Below are positions 1 to 7,984 of a stretch of DNA of 64,000 nucleotides, piece after piece. The first letter of the stretch is position 1. Each line of letters opens with the position of its first letter. Both the position numbers and the translations under genes were made by a program. The stretch spans positions 62,001 through 126,000 of the forward strand of contig NZ_QOHG01000012.1 of NCBI RefSeq assembly GCF_003319125.1. Reading direction: 5' to 3'. Source of the stretch: Blastococcus sp. TF02A-26. Lineage in GTDB: Bacteria > Actinomycetota > Actinomycetes > Mycobacteriales > Geodermatophilaceae. A model generated the notes under the pieces. That model worked only from the letters and a program-made list of their open reading frames with translations. It was not told the origin of the DNA and ran no database searches.

Positions 1-854
1 ACCGTGGCGGCCCAGCCCGCGGCGCTGACCAGCATCGGCTCCTGCCGCAGCACCACGCCCTTGGGCCGGCCGGTGCTCCCCGAGGTGAACTGGATCGCCG
101 CGACGTCGCCCGGGTCGTGCGCGTCGTCGGTGAGCAGGTCGCGGCCGGGAGCGGCACCGACCAGGAACCGGCATGCGGCCGGGCCGAGGATGCCGCGGAC
201 CTCCGCCGTGGTGTACCGCGGGTTGAGCGGCACGAGCACCCCGCCGGCGGCGACGACGGCGAGCATCTCCACCGCGCGGTCGAGCGTGGGCACCGCCCAC
301 ACCGCCACCCGGTCCGCCGTCCGCAGCCCGGCCTCGGACCACGCGTCCACCCGCTCGCGCACCGCGGCGTCGAGCTCGGCGTAGGTGAGCCGCTCGTCGC
401 CCTGCACCAGCGCGACGACCTCGGGGGCGTCCTCGGCCGCGGCGGCGAGGAGGGCGGCCACCGAGCGCGCCGGCACCCGCACCTCGCGCCGGCGGACCCG
501 CCAGCCGGCCGGAGTGCGCACCAGGTCGTCGGCGTAGGCGCCGGCCACCAGGACCTCCCCGGCCGTGCGCACGAACCGGAACACCGAGGTCGCCGTGGCC
601 GTGTCGCCGTCCACCCGGACGACGCGCGGTTCGACCTCGTGCCGGGTGCCGCTGCCCGGGCCGCTCGTGCCCTCCGCGCGCCGCCGGGCGGCCGCCGCGA
701 CCACCGCGTCGACGCCGCACTGCACGTCCGCGCCCCAGCGCCAGAGCACGTCGGCCGTGTAGACGTCGCGGTAGTCGTCGGGAGCGCCCTCGTCGCCGAG
801 GACGGCCAGCCGGAGCAGCAGCGCGCGGACCCCGGCCCGGTCGTCGACGGTCAC
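1..854 (-). CDS. SnoaL-like domain fused to AMP-forming acyl-CoA ligase (3' end outside window)
   Basis: Only the first 284 codons are in the window; the gene runs off the left edge. Residues 1 to about 125 read as an NTF2/SnoaL-like domain, ending in the usual YADDLVRTPAGWRV signature. From about residue 130 the protein becomes an AMP-dependent synthetase, with LTYAEL near 156, VPLNPRY near 209 and the P-loop TSGSTGRPKG at 257-266. That family adenylates a carboxylic acid and transfers it to CoA. The GTG at 854 follows a strong GGAGGGAG site. It is divergent from the LLM gene at 923. The domain fusion is unusual; the two halves are continuous in frame with no stop. The ligase substrate is unknown. 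Confidence 0.82.
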   Translation of the reverse strand, partial: MTVDDRAGVRALLLRLAVLGDEGAPDDYRDVYTADVLWRWGADVQCGVDAVVAAAARRRAEGTSGPGSGTRHEVEPRVVRVDGDTATATSVFRFVRTAGEVLVAGAYADDLVRTPAGWRVRRREVRVPARSVAALLAAAAEDAPEVVALVQGDERLTYAELDAAVRERVDAWSEAGLRTADRVAVWAVPTLDRAVEMLAVVAAGGVLVPLNPRYTTAEVRGILGPAACRFLVGAAPGRDLLTDDAHDPGDVAAIQFTSGSTGRPKGVVLRQEPMLVSAAGWAAT

Positions 855-879
855 GGCTGCTCCCTCCTCTCGCTCCACC

Positions 880-889
880 GGTAATGATA
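880..889. promoter_or_regulatory. AATSATT-like operator candidate, site A
   Basis: GGTAATGATA lies in the 68-bp gap between the divergent SnoaL-ligase and LLM genes. It matches, with one mismatch in the core, a motif seen in seven other promoter regions of this window (see findings). A regulatory role is inferred. Confidence 0.4.
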
Positions 890-922
890 GAGAGGAAAGA
901 GGCGAGCGGAGGAGGAGCCGGC

Positions 923-1954
923 ATGGGGTTGCAGCTGGGCATGGCCCTGGGCTACTGGGACGCCGGCCCGCCACCGGGGGTGACGGCCCTGGTCACCGAG
1001 GCCGAGCGGCTGGGCTACGACTCGATATGGGCCGCGGAGGCGTACGGCTCCGACGCGCTGACCCCGCTGGCCTGGCTCGGCGCCGGGACGACGCGGGTGC
1101 GGCTGGGCACCTCGATCGCGCAGATGGCCGCCCGCACCCCCGCCGCGACCGCGATGGCGGCCATGACGATGGACCACCTCTCCGGGGGCCGCTTCGTGCT
1201 GGGGCTGGGCGCCTCCGGCCCGCAGGTCACCGAGGGCTGGTACGGCCAGCCCTATCCCAAGCCGCTGGCGCGGACCCGCGAGTACGTGCAGATCGTCCGC
1301 ACGCTGATCGCCCGCGGGCGATCGGAGTTCGCCGGCGAGCACTTCCGGCTCCCCGTGCCGGGTGGGACGGGCCTGGGCAAGCCGCTGCGGTCGACCCTGC
1401 ACCCGCTGCGCACCGACCTCCCGATCGTGCTGGCCGCCGAGGGGCCGAAGAACGTGGCGCTGGCGGCGGAGATCGCCGACGGGTGGCTGGCGATGTTCTA
1501 CAGCCCCTATGACGACGCCCACTACCGCGCGGCGCTGGCCGAGGGGTTCGCCCGCGAGGGTGCCCGGCGCACCGCCCGGGACTTCGAGGTCGTCTGCCGG
1601 GTCAACGTGGTGGTCGACGACGACGTCGAGGCCGCGGCCGACCGGGTCCGGCCGTACCTGGCCCTCTACATCGGGGGGATGGGTGCGCGCGGCGCCAACT
1701 TCCACTACGAGGTGTTCGCCCGCATGGGCTTCGAGGCCGAGTGCGCGCGCATCCAGGACCTCTACCTGGCCGGCCGCAGGGACGAGGCCGCGGCCGCCGT
1801 GACGACGACGATGGTCGAGCGGGTGGCCCTGGTCGGCCCGCGGGCGAAGATCGCCGAGGAGCTCACCGTCTGGAAGGGCTCCCTGCTCACCACCATGACG
1901 GTCTCCGCGGACGTCGCCCAGCTGGCCACCATCGCCGAGCTCGTGCACGGCTGA
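923..1954 (+). CDS. LLM-class F420-dependent oxidoreductase
   Basis: A 343-residue luciferase-like TIM-barrel protein. Family hallmarks are the early GYDSIW, MDHLSGGRFVLGLGASGPQ around residues 90-110 (the SGGR-GxG phosphate-binding turn) and a C-terminal barrel with VALVGPRAKIAEEL. Members use reduced F420 (some use FMN) for hydride transfer to carbonyls or activated alkenes. The ATG at 923 is preferred over an in-frame ATG at 884 because GGAGGAG sits just before it. It is divergent from the SnoaL-ligase fusion and convergent with the ferredoxin gene, whose stop is 13 bp away. Substrate unknown. Confidence 0.88.
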   Translation: MGLQLGMALGYWDAGPPPGVTALVTEAERLGYDSIWAAEAYGSDALTPLAWLGAGTTRVRLGTSIAQMAARTPAATAMAAMTMDHLSGGRFVLGLGASGPQVTEGWYGQPYPKPLARTREYVQIVRTLIARGRSEFAGEHFRLPVPGGTGLGKPLRSTLHPLRTDLPIVLAAEGPKNVALAAEIADGWLAMFYSPYDDAHYRAALAEGFAREGARRTARDFEVVCRVNVVVDDDVEAAADRVRPYLALYIGGMGARGANFHYEVFARMGFEAECARIQDLYLAGRRDEAAAAVTTTMVERVALVGPRAKIAEELTVWKGSLLTTMTVSADVAQLATIAELVHG

Positions 1955-1967
1955 GCCCGGGCACCGC

Positions 1968-2165
1968 TCAGTCCTCGACCAGCTCCAGCGCCGCCACCGG
2001 GCACTCGGCGACGGCGTTGCGCACCGCCTCCGGGTCGGAGTCGGGGTCCCCGACCACCGCGACCACCGCGTCGTCGCCGACGTCGAAGACCCCCGGCGCG
2101 GTGTAGACGCACGCCGCCGTCGCCAGGCAGCGGTCGCGGTGGACCCGGACCCGCAGCGCGCTCAC
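1968..2165 (-). CDS. [3Fe-4S]-type ferredoxin, P450 partner
   Basis: A 65-residue protein with Cys13-x5-Cys19 and a final Cys55-Pro. This is the three-cysteine pattern of [3Fe-4S] ferredoxins that feed electrons to actinobacterial P450s. The GTG start overlaps the stop of the upstream P450 gene by 4 bp (GTGA), so the two are probably translationally coupled and function as a pair. It ends in the acidic tail ELVED. No reductase is encoded nearby, so a ferredoxin reductase from elsewhere in the genome would be needed. Confidence 0.9.
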   Translation of the reverse strand: MSALRVRVHRDRCLATAACVYTAPGVFDVGDDAVVAVVGDPDSDPEAVRNAVAECPVAALELVED

Positions 2166-3430
2166 GCGCCGGTCCGGATCGGCAGCCGGGTGATCCGCCG
2201 GGCGTTCCAGTGCCCGGCGTCGTACTCGATGTCGCCGTCGATCCGCGCGGTGTCGCCGAAGCGGCGGCGGAACTCGTCGAGCATGAGCTTGCCCTGCACC
2301 TTGACCAGGTTGAGGCCGATGCAGAGGTGGGGGCCGGCGCCGAAGACCAGGTTGCCGGCGTGGCTGCGGGTGATGTCGAAGCGGCGCGGCTCGGCCCACT
2401 TCCGCTCGTCGATGAAGGCCGTGGCGAACAGCGGCATCACGAAGGAGCCCCGCTCCAGCATCTGGCCGCCCATCTCGACGTCCTCGAGCGGGAAGCGGGG
2501 GATGCCGCCGAACTTGCCGTGCGCGCCCCAGCGCAGCACCTCCAGGGTCGCCGCCTCGTGCAGTTTCGGCCGCTCGCCGAGCAGGGCCCACTGGTCGGGG
2601 TGGGTGAGGAACGCGTGCAGGGCGAGCGTGTGCAGGTCGACCGCGGTGTCGGCGCCGGCGACCACGACCGCGATGACCACGGCGACGATCTCGTCGTCCG
2701 ACAGCCGCTGGCCGTCGATCTCGGTGGCGACGAGCGTGCCGATGAAGTCGTCGCTGCCCCGGCCGGCCTCGTCGGCGGCGCGGTGCTCGGCGACGCGCTC
2801 GAACAGGTGCTCCAGCCCGGGGATGGTGCCCTGGATGTAGGTGTCCCGGTCGGCGGCGTACATCGGGTTGGTGGCGCGGACGGCGTTCCAGCCCAGGCCG
2901 TGCTCGAACAGCGACTCGGCCTCGGCGGGCACGCCGACCATCCGGGCGATGGCGCGGATCGGGATCTTGTCCGCGATGCCGGTGGCCGCGTCGAACCGGG
3001 TCTGGTCGGGGAGCTCGTCGAAGACGTCGACGATCGAGTCGCGGATGCGCGCCTCGATCTGGTCCATCACCCGGCGGGAGAACGCGGGGGCGGTGAGCCG
3101 GCGCAGCCGCTGGTGCTCGCTCGGGTCGACGTTCAGCATCGTGTACTGCTGGACCTTCTCGTACAGGGTCCACTCCGACTCGGGCTTGGGCGGCGGCGCG
3201 TTGTTCCAGTCGGTCATCCGGGTGCTGAACCGCGGGCTGCGCAGCACCTCCTGCGCCATGTCGTGCCGGGTCACGAACCACATGCCCATGTCGCGGTGGT
3301 AGGCGACCGGGTAGTCGTGCAGCAGCCGGTCGAGGGTCGGCCACGGATCGGCGGAGAACTCCGGGGTGAACGGGTTGTAGACGGAGAAGTCGATCTCGAC
3401 CCGGTCGGTGCCGGCCATCGTCGCGGTCAT
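2162..3430 (-). CDS. Cytochrome P450 (CYP1 of 3)
   Basis: A complete 422-residue P450. It has the I-helix AGADT at 258-262, the ExxR pair Glu297/Arg300, and the haem loop FGAGPHLCIG with ligand Cys370. Such enzymes hydroxylate unactivated carbons, typically starting degradation of terpenoid, steroid or alkyl substrates. The ATG at 3430 is chosen because the N-terminus then matches the family; a longer in-frame extension to 3586 would run back through the divergent TetR start region. It is followed by its ferredoxin with a 4-bp overlap. A TetR gene is divergent, with an inverted repeat between them. Confidence 0.93.
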   Translation of the reverse strand: MTATMAGTDRVEIDFSVYNPFTPEFSADPWPTLDRLLHDYPVAYHRDMGMWFVTRHDMAQEVLRSPRFSTRMTDWNNAPPPKPESEWTLYEKVQQYTMLNVDPSEHQRLRRLTAPAFSRRVMDQIEARIRDSIVDVFDELPDQTRFDAATGIADKIPIRAIARMVGVPAEAESLFEHGLGWNAVRATNPMYAADRDTYIQGTIPGLEHLFERVAEHRAADEAGRGSDDFIGTLVATEIDGQRLSDDEIVAVVIAVVVAGADTAVDLHTLALHAFLTHPDQWALLGERPKLHEAATLEVLRWGAHGKFGGIPRFPLEDVEMGGQMLERGSFVMPLFATAFIDERKWAEPRRFDITRSHAGNLVFGAGPHLCIGLNLVKVQGKLMLDEFRRRFGDTARIDGDIEYDAGHWNARRITRLPIRTGA

Positions 3431-3482
3431 GCTCGCCCCAGTCGTTCGTCCGGCCGCAGCTCCGTCCGGGCCGCGTGTGACG

Positions 3483-3502
3483 ACCATCATTGTGAGGATG
3501 GT
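3483..3502. promoter_or_regulatory. Inverted repeat between P450 and TetR; includes motif site B
   Basis: ACCATC-8 bp-GATGGT is a perfect 6-bp inverted repeat in the 98-bp gap between the divergent P450 and TetR genes, where a TetR autoregulatory operator is expected. It also contains ATCATT (3486-3491), the core of the motif shared across the window. Binding by the adjacent TetR is inferred. Confidence 0.5.
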
Positions 3503-3528
3503 GGAATGCGTCAACGGCGTTGGCACAA

Positions 3529-4131
3529 ATGCATACTGCCCCTGTGACGGAGAGCGGGACGGTGCGGCGGGGGCCTGGTCGGCCACCGTCGTCGCACGCC
3601 CAGCGGGCCATCCGCGCTGCCGCCGCCCGGCTGTTCGCCCGGCACGGGTACAGCGGCACGTCCGTCCGGGACATCGCCGCCGGCGCGGGCGTCGACCCGG
3701 CGCTGGTCAACCGGCACTTCGGCTCCAAGGAGGGGTTGTTCCTCGCCACGATGTCGGTGGACGAGGACTTCCGCGGGCTGGTCGACGGCCCGCTCGGCGA
3801 GCTGGGCCGGGCGATCCTGACCCGCGTCGTCACGCGCATGGACGGCCCGGGCGGCGGTGTCTTCGCCGCGCTCGTCGGGGCCCTCGCCCTGCCCGAGGTG
3901 CGCGCCCACCTGGCCCGCTCGACCGACGAGCACGTCGTCGGCCCCCTGGCCCGGCGGCTGTCCGGGCCCGACGCGGATCTCCGGGCGAGGCTGGTGGGCG
4001 CCCAGCTCCACGGGCTCCTGTTCTCCCTCCACGTGTCCCCGGACCCCGAGCTCGCCCAGCGCCCCCGGGCGGAGGTGCTCGACGCCTACGCGCGAGCCCT
4101 CCAGGCGCTCATCGACGACCCGACCGCGTGA
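3529..4131 (+). CDS. TetR/AcrR family transcriptional regulator
   Basis: About 200 residues. The N-terminal helix-turn-helix lies around residues 20-65 (ARLFARHGYSGTSVRDIAAG, then ALVNRHFGSKEGLF), followed by a helical ligand domain. Three starts are possible: TTG 3520, ATG 3529 and GTG 3544. None has a good ribosome-binding site, so the ATG is a compromise and a leaderless GTG 3544 is possible. It is divergent from the P450-ferredoxin pair, which it probably represses. The stop lies only 1 bp from the stop of the convergent LLM gene. Confidence 0.88.
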   Translation: MHTAPVTESGTVRRGPGRPPSSHAQRAIRAAAARLFARHGYSGTSVRDIAAGAGVDPALVNRHFGSKEGLFLATMSVDEDFRGLVDGPLGELGRAILTRVVTRMDGPGGGVFAALVGALALPEVRAHLARSTDEHVVGPLARRLSGPDADLRARLVGAQLHGLLFSLHVSPDPELAQRPRAEVLDAYARALQALIDDPTA

Positions 4132-4132
4132 C

Positions 4133-5062
4133 TCAGCGACCGACCGCCTGCCGGAACGCGGTGACCAGCGGCCCGAGGACGTCCTCGACCGCCGCCTGGC
4201 CCGCCGCGGGGAGCGGCACCTTCCCGCGCAGGTCGGTGTAGCCGGCCTCGACCAGCGGACCGATCGCGTCGACGGTCGCCGGCACGTCCACCGTGCCCGC
4301 GGGGGAGACCACGGTGGGCAGCGTGCCGACCACCTGCAGGTCCGACGGGTCCCGGCCGAGGGCGGCCACGCCCTCGCGCATCCGGCCGACCGCGGCGGGA
4401 TCCGCCGCGTCCGGCCCCCACGGGATCCAGCCGGAGCCGAACCGCGCGATGCGCCGCAGGACGGCGCTGTGCAGCGTGCCGCTGACCCAGATCGGCACGC
4501 CGCCGGGCTGGACCGGCTTGGGCATCTGGTGGATGTGCTCGAACGTGAGGTGCTCCGAGGAGTACGACGCCCGCTGCTCCCGCCACAGGGTCCGCACCAC
4601 GTCGAGGGTGTGGTCGAGCAGCTTCCCGCGGCCCTCGAACGGCAGCCCGGCCGCCTCGTACTCCGCGCGCTGCCAGCCCGCACCCACCCCGAGGTCCAGC
4701 CGGCCGCGGGAGAGGACGTCGAGGGTGGAGGTCGCCTTCGCCAGCACCACCGGCCGGCGCAGCGCCGCGACGATGATGTTCGTGCCCAGCCGCACGGTGC
4801 TCGTCGTGCCGGCGATGACCGACAGCGTGGTGAGCGGTTCGAGCCAGAGCCCGTCGGGCCCGGTCGGCTGCCTCCCCCCGGCCGCGCCGCCGATCTCGGG
4901 TCGGCCGTACTCCTCCAGGTTCTCGCCGAGGACGACGTGGTCGGAGAGCACCACCCGGTCGACGCCGGTGACGTCGGCGGCGCGGGCGACGTCGAACAGG
5001 TGCTCCCAGTCGCCGGGGGGCTCGGCCGCGTAGGACGGGAGGGTGATCGACAGCTGGGTCAT
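4133..5062 (-). CDS. LLM-class F420-dependent oxidoreductase
   Basis: A 309-residue luciferase-like protein. It contains a DRVVLSDHVV segment near residue 36, RLGTNIIVAALR, and LSRGRLDLGVGAGWQ, the conserved turn of F420-dependent LLM enzymes. It looks like the TIGR03619-type subgroup (family assignment by eye). The ATG at 5062 overlaps the SDR stop by 4 bp, making it the last gene of a SnoaL, SDR, LLM operon transcribed leftward. F420-dependent reduction or oxidation of a ketone/alcohol would fit next to an SDR. Substrate unknown. Confidence 0.88.
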   Translation of the reverse strand: MTQLSITLPSYAAEPPGDWEHLFDVARAADVTGVDRVVLSDHVVLGENLEEYGRPEIGGAAGGRQPTGPDGLWLEPLTTLSVIAGTTSTVRLGTNIIVAALRRPVVLAKATSTLDVLSRGRLDLGVGAGWQRAEYEAAGLPFEGRGKLLDHTLDVVRTLWREQRASYSSEHLTFEHIHQMPKPVQPGGVPIWVSGTLHSAVLRRIARFGSGWIPWGPDAADPAAVGRMREGVAALGRDPSDLQVVGTLPTVVSPAGTVDVPATVDAIGPLVEAGYTDLRGKVPLPAAGQAAVEDVLGPLVTAFRQAVGR

Positions 5063-5886
5063 GCCGGGCCTCCGCCCAGGATCACGTCGCGGGGGTCGGC
5101 CAGGGGGACGAGCCCCTCGTAGTCGACGAACGAGCGCAGCGTGTTGCCGCCGTCGACGGCCAGCAGCTGCCCGGTGGTCCACGACGACTCGGGCCCGGCG
5201 AAGTAGCGGATCGCGGCGGCGACGTCGTCCGGTTCGCCGTGCCGCGCGATCGGCTGCTCCGCCAGGAACGCGGCCATGAGCGGCTCGTTGGCGAAGGACC
5301 GGGCGGTGGACGGCGTGCGGGTCATGCCCGGACGCACCGAGTTGACCCGGACCCCGTACCGGCCCAGCTCGTCGGCGGCCACCCGGACCAGTTGGTCGAC
5401 GGCGGCCTTGCCGGCGCTGTAGCCGGCCAGGTAGCGCGCGGAGAACGCGGCAGCGGTCGAGGAGATGGCCACGAACGACCCGCCGCCGGCGCGGAGCATC
5501 GCCTGCCCGGCGTACTTGAGCAGCAGGAACACCGGGCGCACGTTGCCGTCGACGTCGGCGCTGAAGTCGTCGTCGCCGTAGAGGAGCACCGAGGACGTCC
5601 GCGCCGTCCCGGGGACGACGACGGCGATGTGCAGCGCTCCCTCGTCGTCGGCCGCGGCGGCCACGGCGGCGCGCACCGAGCCGGCGTCCATCGCGTCGCA
5701 GACGACCGTGCCGACCTCGAGGCCCTCGCCGGCGAGCCCCTCGCGCGCGGCCTCGAGCGTCGCGGCGGTCCGCCCGGCGAGGGTCACCGTGGCGCCGTCG
5801 CGGGCGAGCAGCCGGGCGCCGGCGAGCCCGAGGCCGCTGCCGCCGCCGACGACGATCGCCCGCCGTCCGGCCAGGGGCGCCGTCAC
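5059..5886 (-). CDS. SDR family NAD(P)-dependent oxidoreductase
   Basis: A 275-residue classical short-chain dehydrogenase. The Rossmann glycine motif GGGSGLG is at 14-20, catalytic Ser142/143, Tyr156 and Lys160 (YSAGK), and the C-terminus has TTGQLLAVDGGNT. The usual NNAG element is replaced by VVPGT near residue 90, which is uncommon. The GTG start overlaps the upstream SnoaL stop by 4 bp, and the gene is in turn coupled to the downstream LLM gene. The likely reaction is interconversion of an alcohol and a ketone; the cofactor specificity is not clear. Confidence 0.88.
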   Translation of the reverse strand: MTAPLAGRRAIVVGGGSGLGLAGARLLARDGATVTLAGRTAATLEAAREGLAGEGLEVGTVVCDAMDAGSVRAAVAAAADDEGALHIAVVVPGTARTSSVLLYGDDDFSADVDGNVRPVFLLLKYAGQAMLRAGGGSFVAISSTAAAFSARYLAGYSAGKAAVDQLVRVAADELGRYGVRVNSVRPGMTRTPSTARSFANEPLMAAFLAEQPIARHGEPDDVAAAIRYFAGPESSWTTGQLLAVDGGNTLRSFVDYEGLVPLADPRDVILGGGPA

Positions 5887-6338
5887 GCCGCGCCGCCGGG
5901 GAGCCCGTCGACCGGGCGGGTCTCGGTCCACTCGACCGTGCCGATCCGCTCGGCGATCCGCCAGGTGCCGTCGTCGCCCCGTCGGTAGCGGTCGCGGTAG
6001 CGCAGGAACACCACGTGGTCGGTGCCGGCGGACCGGGAGAGGTGGTGGGCGAGGCAGTAGACGAGACCGGTCGCCTCGTCCCCGTCGGTCACGGTGCCCA
6101 CCTGGCCGAGGAGGTGGAAGGTGCGGTCGAAGCGCTCCGCCAGCCGGCCCGGGACCGCGGCCAGCGCCTCGGGGCCGGTCAGGTCGGTCGAGGGGTGGTC
6201 GCCGTCGCCCGGGTAGTGCACGGCCAGCCGGCCGTCCGCGGTGAAGACCCCGGCGAACGCGGCGGCGTCCCCGTCGTCGGCGGCGGCGGCGTACCGCTGG
6301 CTCAGGGCGCGGGGCGACGTCCGGGGGAGCAGGCACAC
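5883..6338 (-). CDS. Nuclear transport factor 2 / SnoaL-like protein
   Basis: A 151-residue single-domain cone-fold protein. The pattern is YAAAADDGDAAAFAGVFTADG at the start, a central strand HYPGDGDH, and a C-terminal RYRRGDDGTWRIAERIG. It belongs to the SnoaL-like superfamily, which includes cyclases, isomerases, dehydratases and non-catalytic subunits. It is the first gene of a leftward operon with SDR and LLM. The GTG start is preceded by AGGCAG, and a TTGACC hexamer (complement of 6364-6369) could be its -35 box. One of five such domains in the window. Confidence 0.78.
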   Translation of the reverse strand: MCLLPRTSPRALSQRYAAAADDGDAAAFAGVFTADGRLAVHYPGDGDHPSTDLTGPEALAAVPGRLAERFDRTFHLLGQVGTVTDGDEATGLVYCLAHHLSRSAGTDHVVFLRYRDRYRRGDDGTWRIAERIGTVEWTETRPVDGLPGGAA

Positions 6339-6382
6339 CTCTGCCTATCCTGCCAAAGATTGACGGTCAAGGGAGGCGCGGA

Positions 6383-7143
6383 GTGGCGACGACGAACGGC
6401 CTGGACCTGTCCGGGCGGGTGGCGCTGGTGACCGGCGGCGGGCGGACCGTCGGGCTGGGGGTCGCGCAGGTGCTCGCCGGCCTCGGCGCCCGGGTGGCGG
6501 TCAACGACCTGGCCCGACCTCGGCGGAGGCGGCGGCGGAGGGGATCCGCGCGCAGGGGGGCGAGGCGGTCGCGGCGCCGGCGGACGTCACCGACGACACC
6601 GCGGTCCGGGCGATGGTGGCGGAGGTCGCCGGTCGGCTCGGACCGGTCGACGTCCTGGTCAACGCCGCCGGCATCCCGGTGGGTGTCTCGGGCGCGCCCT
6701 CCGTGGACACCGAGCGGGCGGACTGGGAGCCGTGGATCGCGCTCAACCTGCACGCGCCGATGCAGACCGCCCACGCCGTCCTGCCCGGGATGCGGGAGCG
6801 GGGCTGGGGCCGGGTGCTGTCGATCTCCTCGTACGCCTCCCGCGCGGCCAGCCGCAACGGCCTGGCGGTCTACGGCGCGGCGAAGGCCGGCCTGGAGTCG
6901 TTCACCCGGCACGTGGCGCTGGAGTCCGCGCCGTTCGGCGTCACGGTGAACGCGGTCGCGCTCGGCACGATGTCACACCTCGACGGGCAGCCGGCGCCGC
7001 CGGAGCACGCGGCGGCCATCCCGGTCGGCCGGTTCGGGACGCCGGAGGACGTCGGCTGGACGGTCGGCTTCCTCGCCTCGGACCGGGCCGGCTGGATCAC
7101 GGGGCAGACGCTGCACCTCAACGGCGGCGCGTACATGGCGTAG
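6383..7143 (+). pseudogene. SDR family oxidoreductase with a 1-nt frameshift
   Basis: GTG at 6383 after GGGAGG opens an SDR with the nucleotide-binding TGGGRTVGLG near residue 17. After VAVNDLA the frame is lost at the CCC run 6513-6515. Adding one C restores a full 253-residue protein, including VLVNAAG, ISSYAS, the YGAAK active site and the C-terminal ITGQTLHLNGG. So it is either a recent pseudogene or a sequencing error in a C run. It is divergent from the SnoaL-SDR-LLM operon. If intact it would be an ordinary NAD(P)-dependent dehydrogenase of the FabG type. Confidence 0.85.
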
Positions 7144-7172
7144 CGGCTGGTCACCGGCAATCGTGTCATCTT

Positions 7173-7178
7173 TAATAC
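7173..7178 (+). promoter_or_regulatory. Probable -10 box TAATAC for a leaderless transcript
   Basis: TAATAC ends 5 bp before the GTG at 7184. This spacing would put the transcription start at the start codon itself, as in actinobacterial leaderless mRNAs. No ribosome-binding site precedes that GTG. No clear -35 box is visible. Confidence 0.5.
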
Positions 7179-7183
7179 GTTGC

Positions 7184-7984
7184 GTGACCGACGTCGACGG
7201 CCTGGCGGTGACCCGCGACGGCCGGGTGCTGCACGTGCAGCTGAGCAACCCGAAGCGCCGCAACGCCCTCACCGACACGTCGATGCGGGGGCTGAACGAG
7301 CTGCTCGAGGCGACGCAGAACGACGAGTCGGTCGGGGCGGTGCTCCTCAGCGGCGAGGGGAGCGACTTCTGCAGCGGCTTCGACATCGTCGGCCGGAACT
7401 CCGGCGGCGGTGAGCGACCACGGGTCGGGGCGATCCAGCGCCGGCTGCCGTCGCAGGCCCACCGGCTGATCCCGCAGCTGGCCGCGCTGCAGGTGCCCGT
7501 GGTCAGCGCCGTCGCGGGCTACGCGGTGGGCCTGGGCATGCAGCTCGCGCTGGCCAGCGACTTCGTCGTCGCCGACGCGACGGCGACCTTCTGGCAGCCG
7601 TTCGTCAGCCGCGGCATGACCCCCGACGCCGGCGCCACCTGGCTGACCACCCGTGCCGTGGGCCCGCTGCGGGCCCGCCAGCTGCTGCTGCTCGGCCGCC
7701 GGCTGGACGCCGACACAGCCGCCGAGTGGGGGATCGTGCACGAGACCGTGCCGGCCGGCGAGGCGGTCGAGCGGGGTCTGGCGCTGGCCACCGAGCTCGC
7801 CGCCGGGCCGACGGTCGCGCTGGGGCTGACCAAGGCGCTGATCAACTCCGCGGCCGACGCGACGCTGGCCGCGCATCTGGCCGCCGAGGGCTTCGCGCTG
7901 GAGCTCTCCTCGCGCAGCCCCGACTTCAAGGAGGGCCTGGCCGCGTTCGTCGGCAAGCGCCCGCCGGAGTTCACCGGTCGATGA
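7184..7984 (+). CDS. Enoyl-CoA hydratase/isomerase family protein
   Basis: A 266-residue crotonase-fold protein with the oxyanion-hole segment DFCSGFD near 61-67 and AGYAVGLGMQLALASD at 111-126. The positions of the two catalytic glutamates of hydratases carry Gln120 and Phe140, at the canonical spacing of 20. Asp148 in TPDAG is kept, as in some isomerase-type members. Simple enoyl-CoA hydration is therefore doubtful; isomerase or another crotonase reaction is more likely. The start is taken at GTG 7184 because of the -10 box just upstream; GTG 7163 would add seven residues. First gene of an operon with ligase and thioesterase. Confidence 0.85.
   Translation: MTDVDGLAVTRDGRVLHVQLSNPKRRNALTDTSMRGLNELLEATQNDESVGAVLLSGEGSDFCSGFDIVGRNSGGGERPRVGAIQRRLPSQAHRLIPQLAALQVPVVSAVAGYAVGLGMQLALASDFVVADATATFWQPFVSRGMTPDAGATWLTTRAVGPLRARQLLLLGRRLDADTAAEWGIVHETVPAGEAVERGLALATELAAGPTVALGLTKALINSAADATLAAHLAAEGFALELSSRSPDFKEGLAAFVGKRPPEFTGR

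Noticed and set aside
3520-3528. TTG start for the TetR at 3520
   Set aside because: It adds only three residues, has no ribosome-binding site and is a rarer start than the ATG at 3529.
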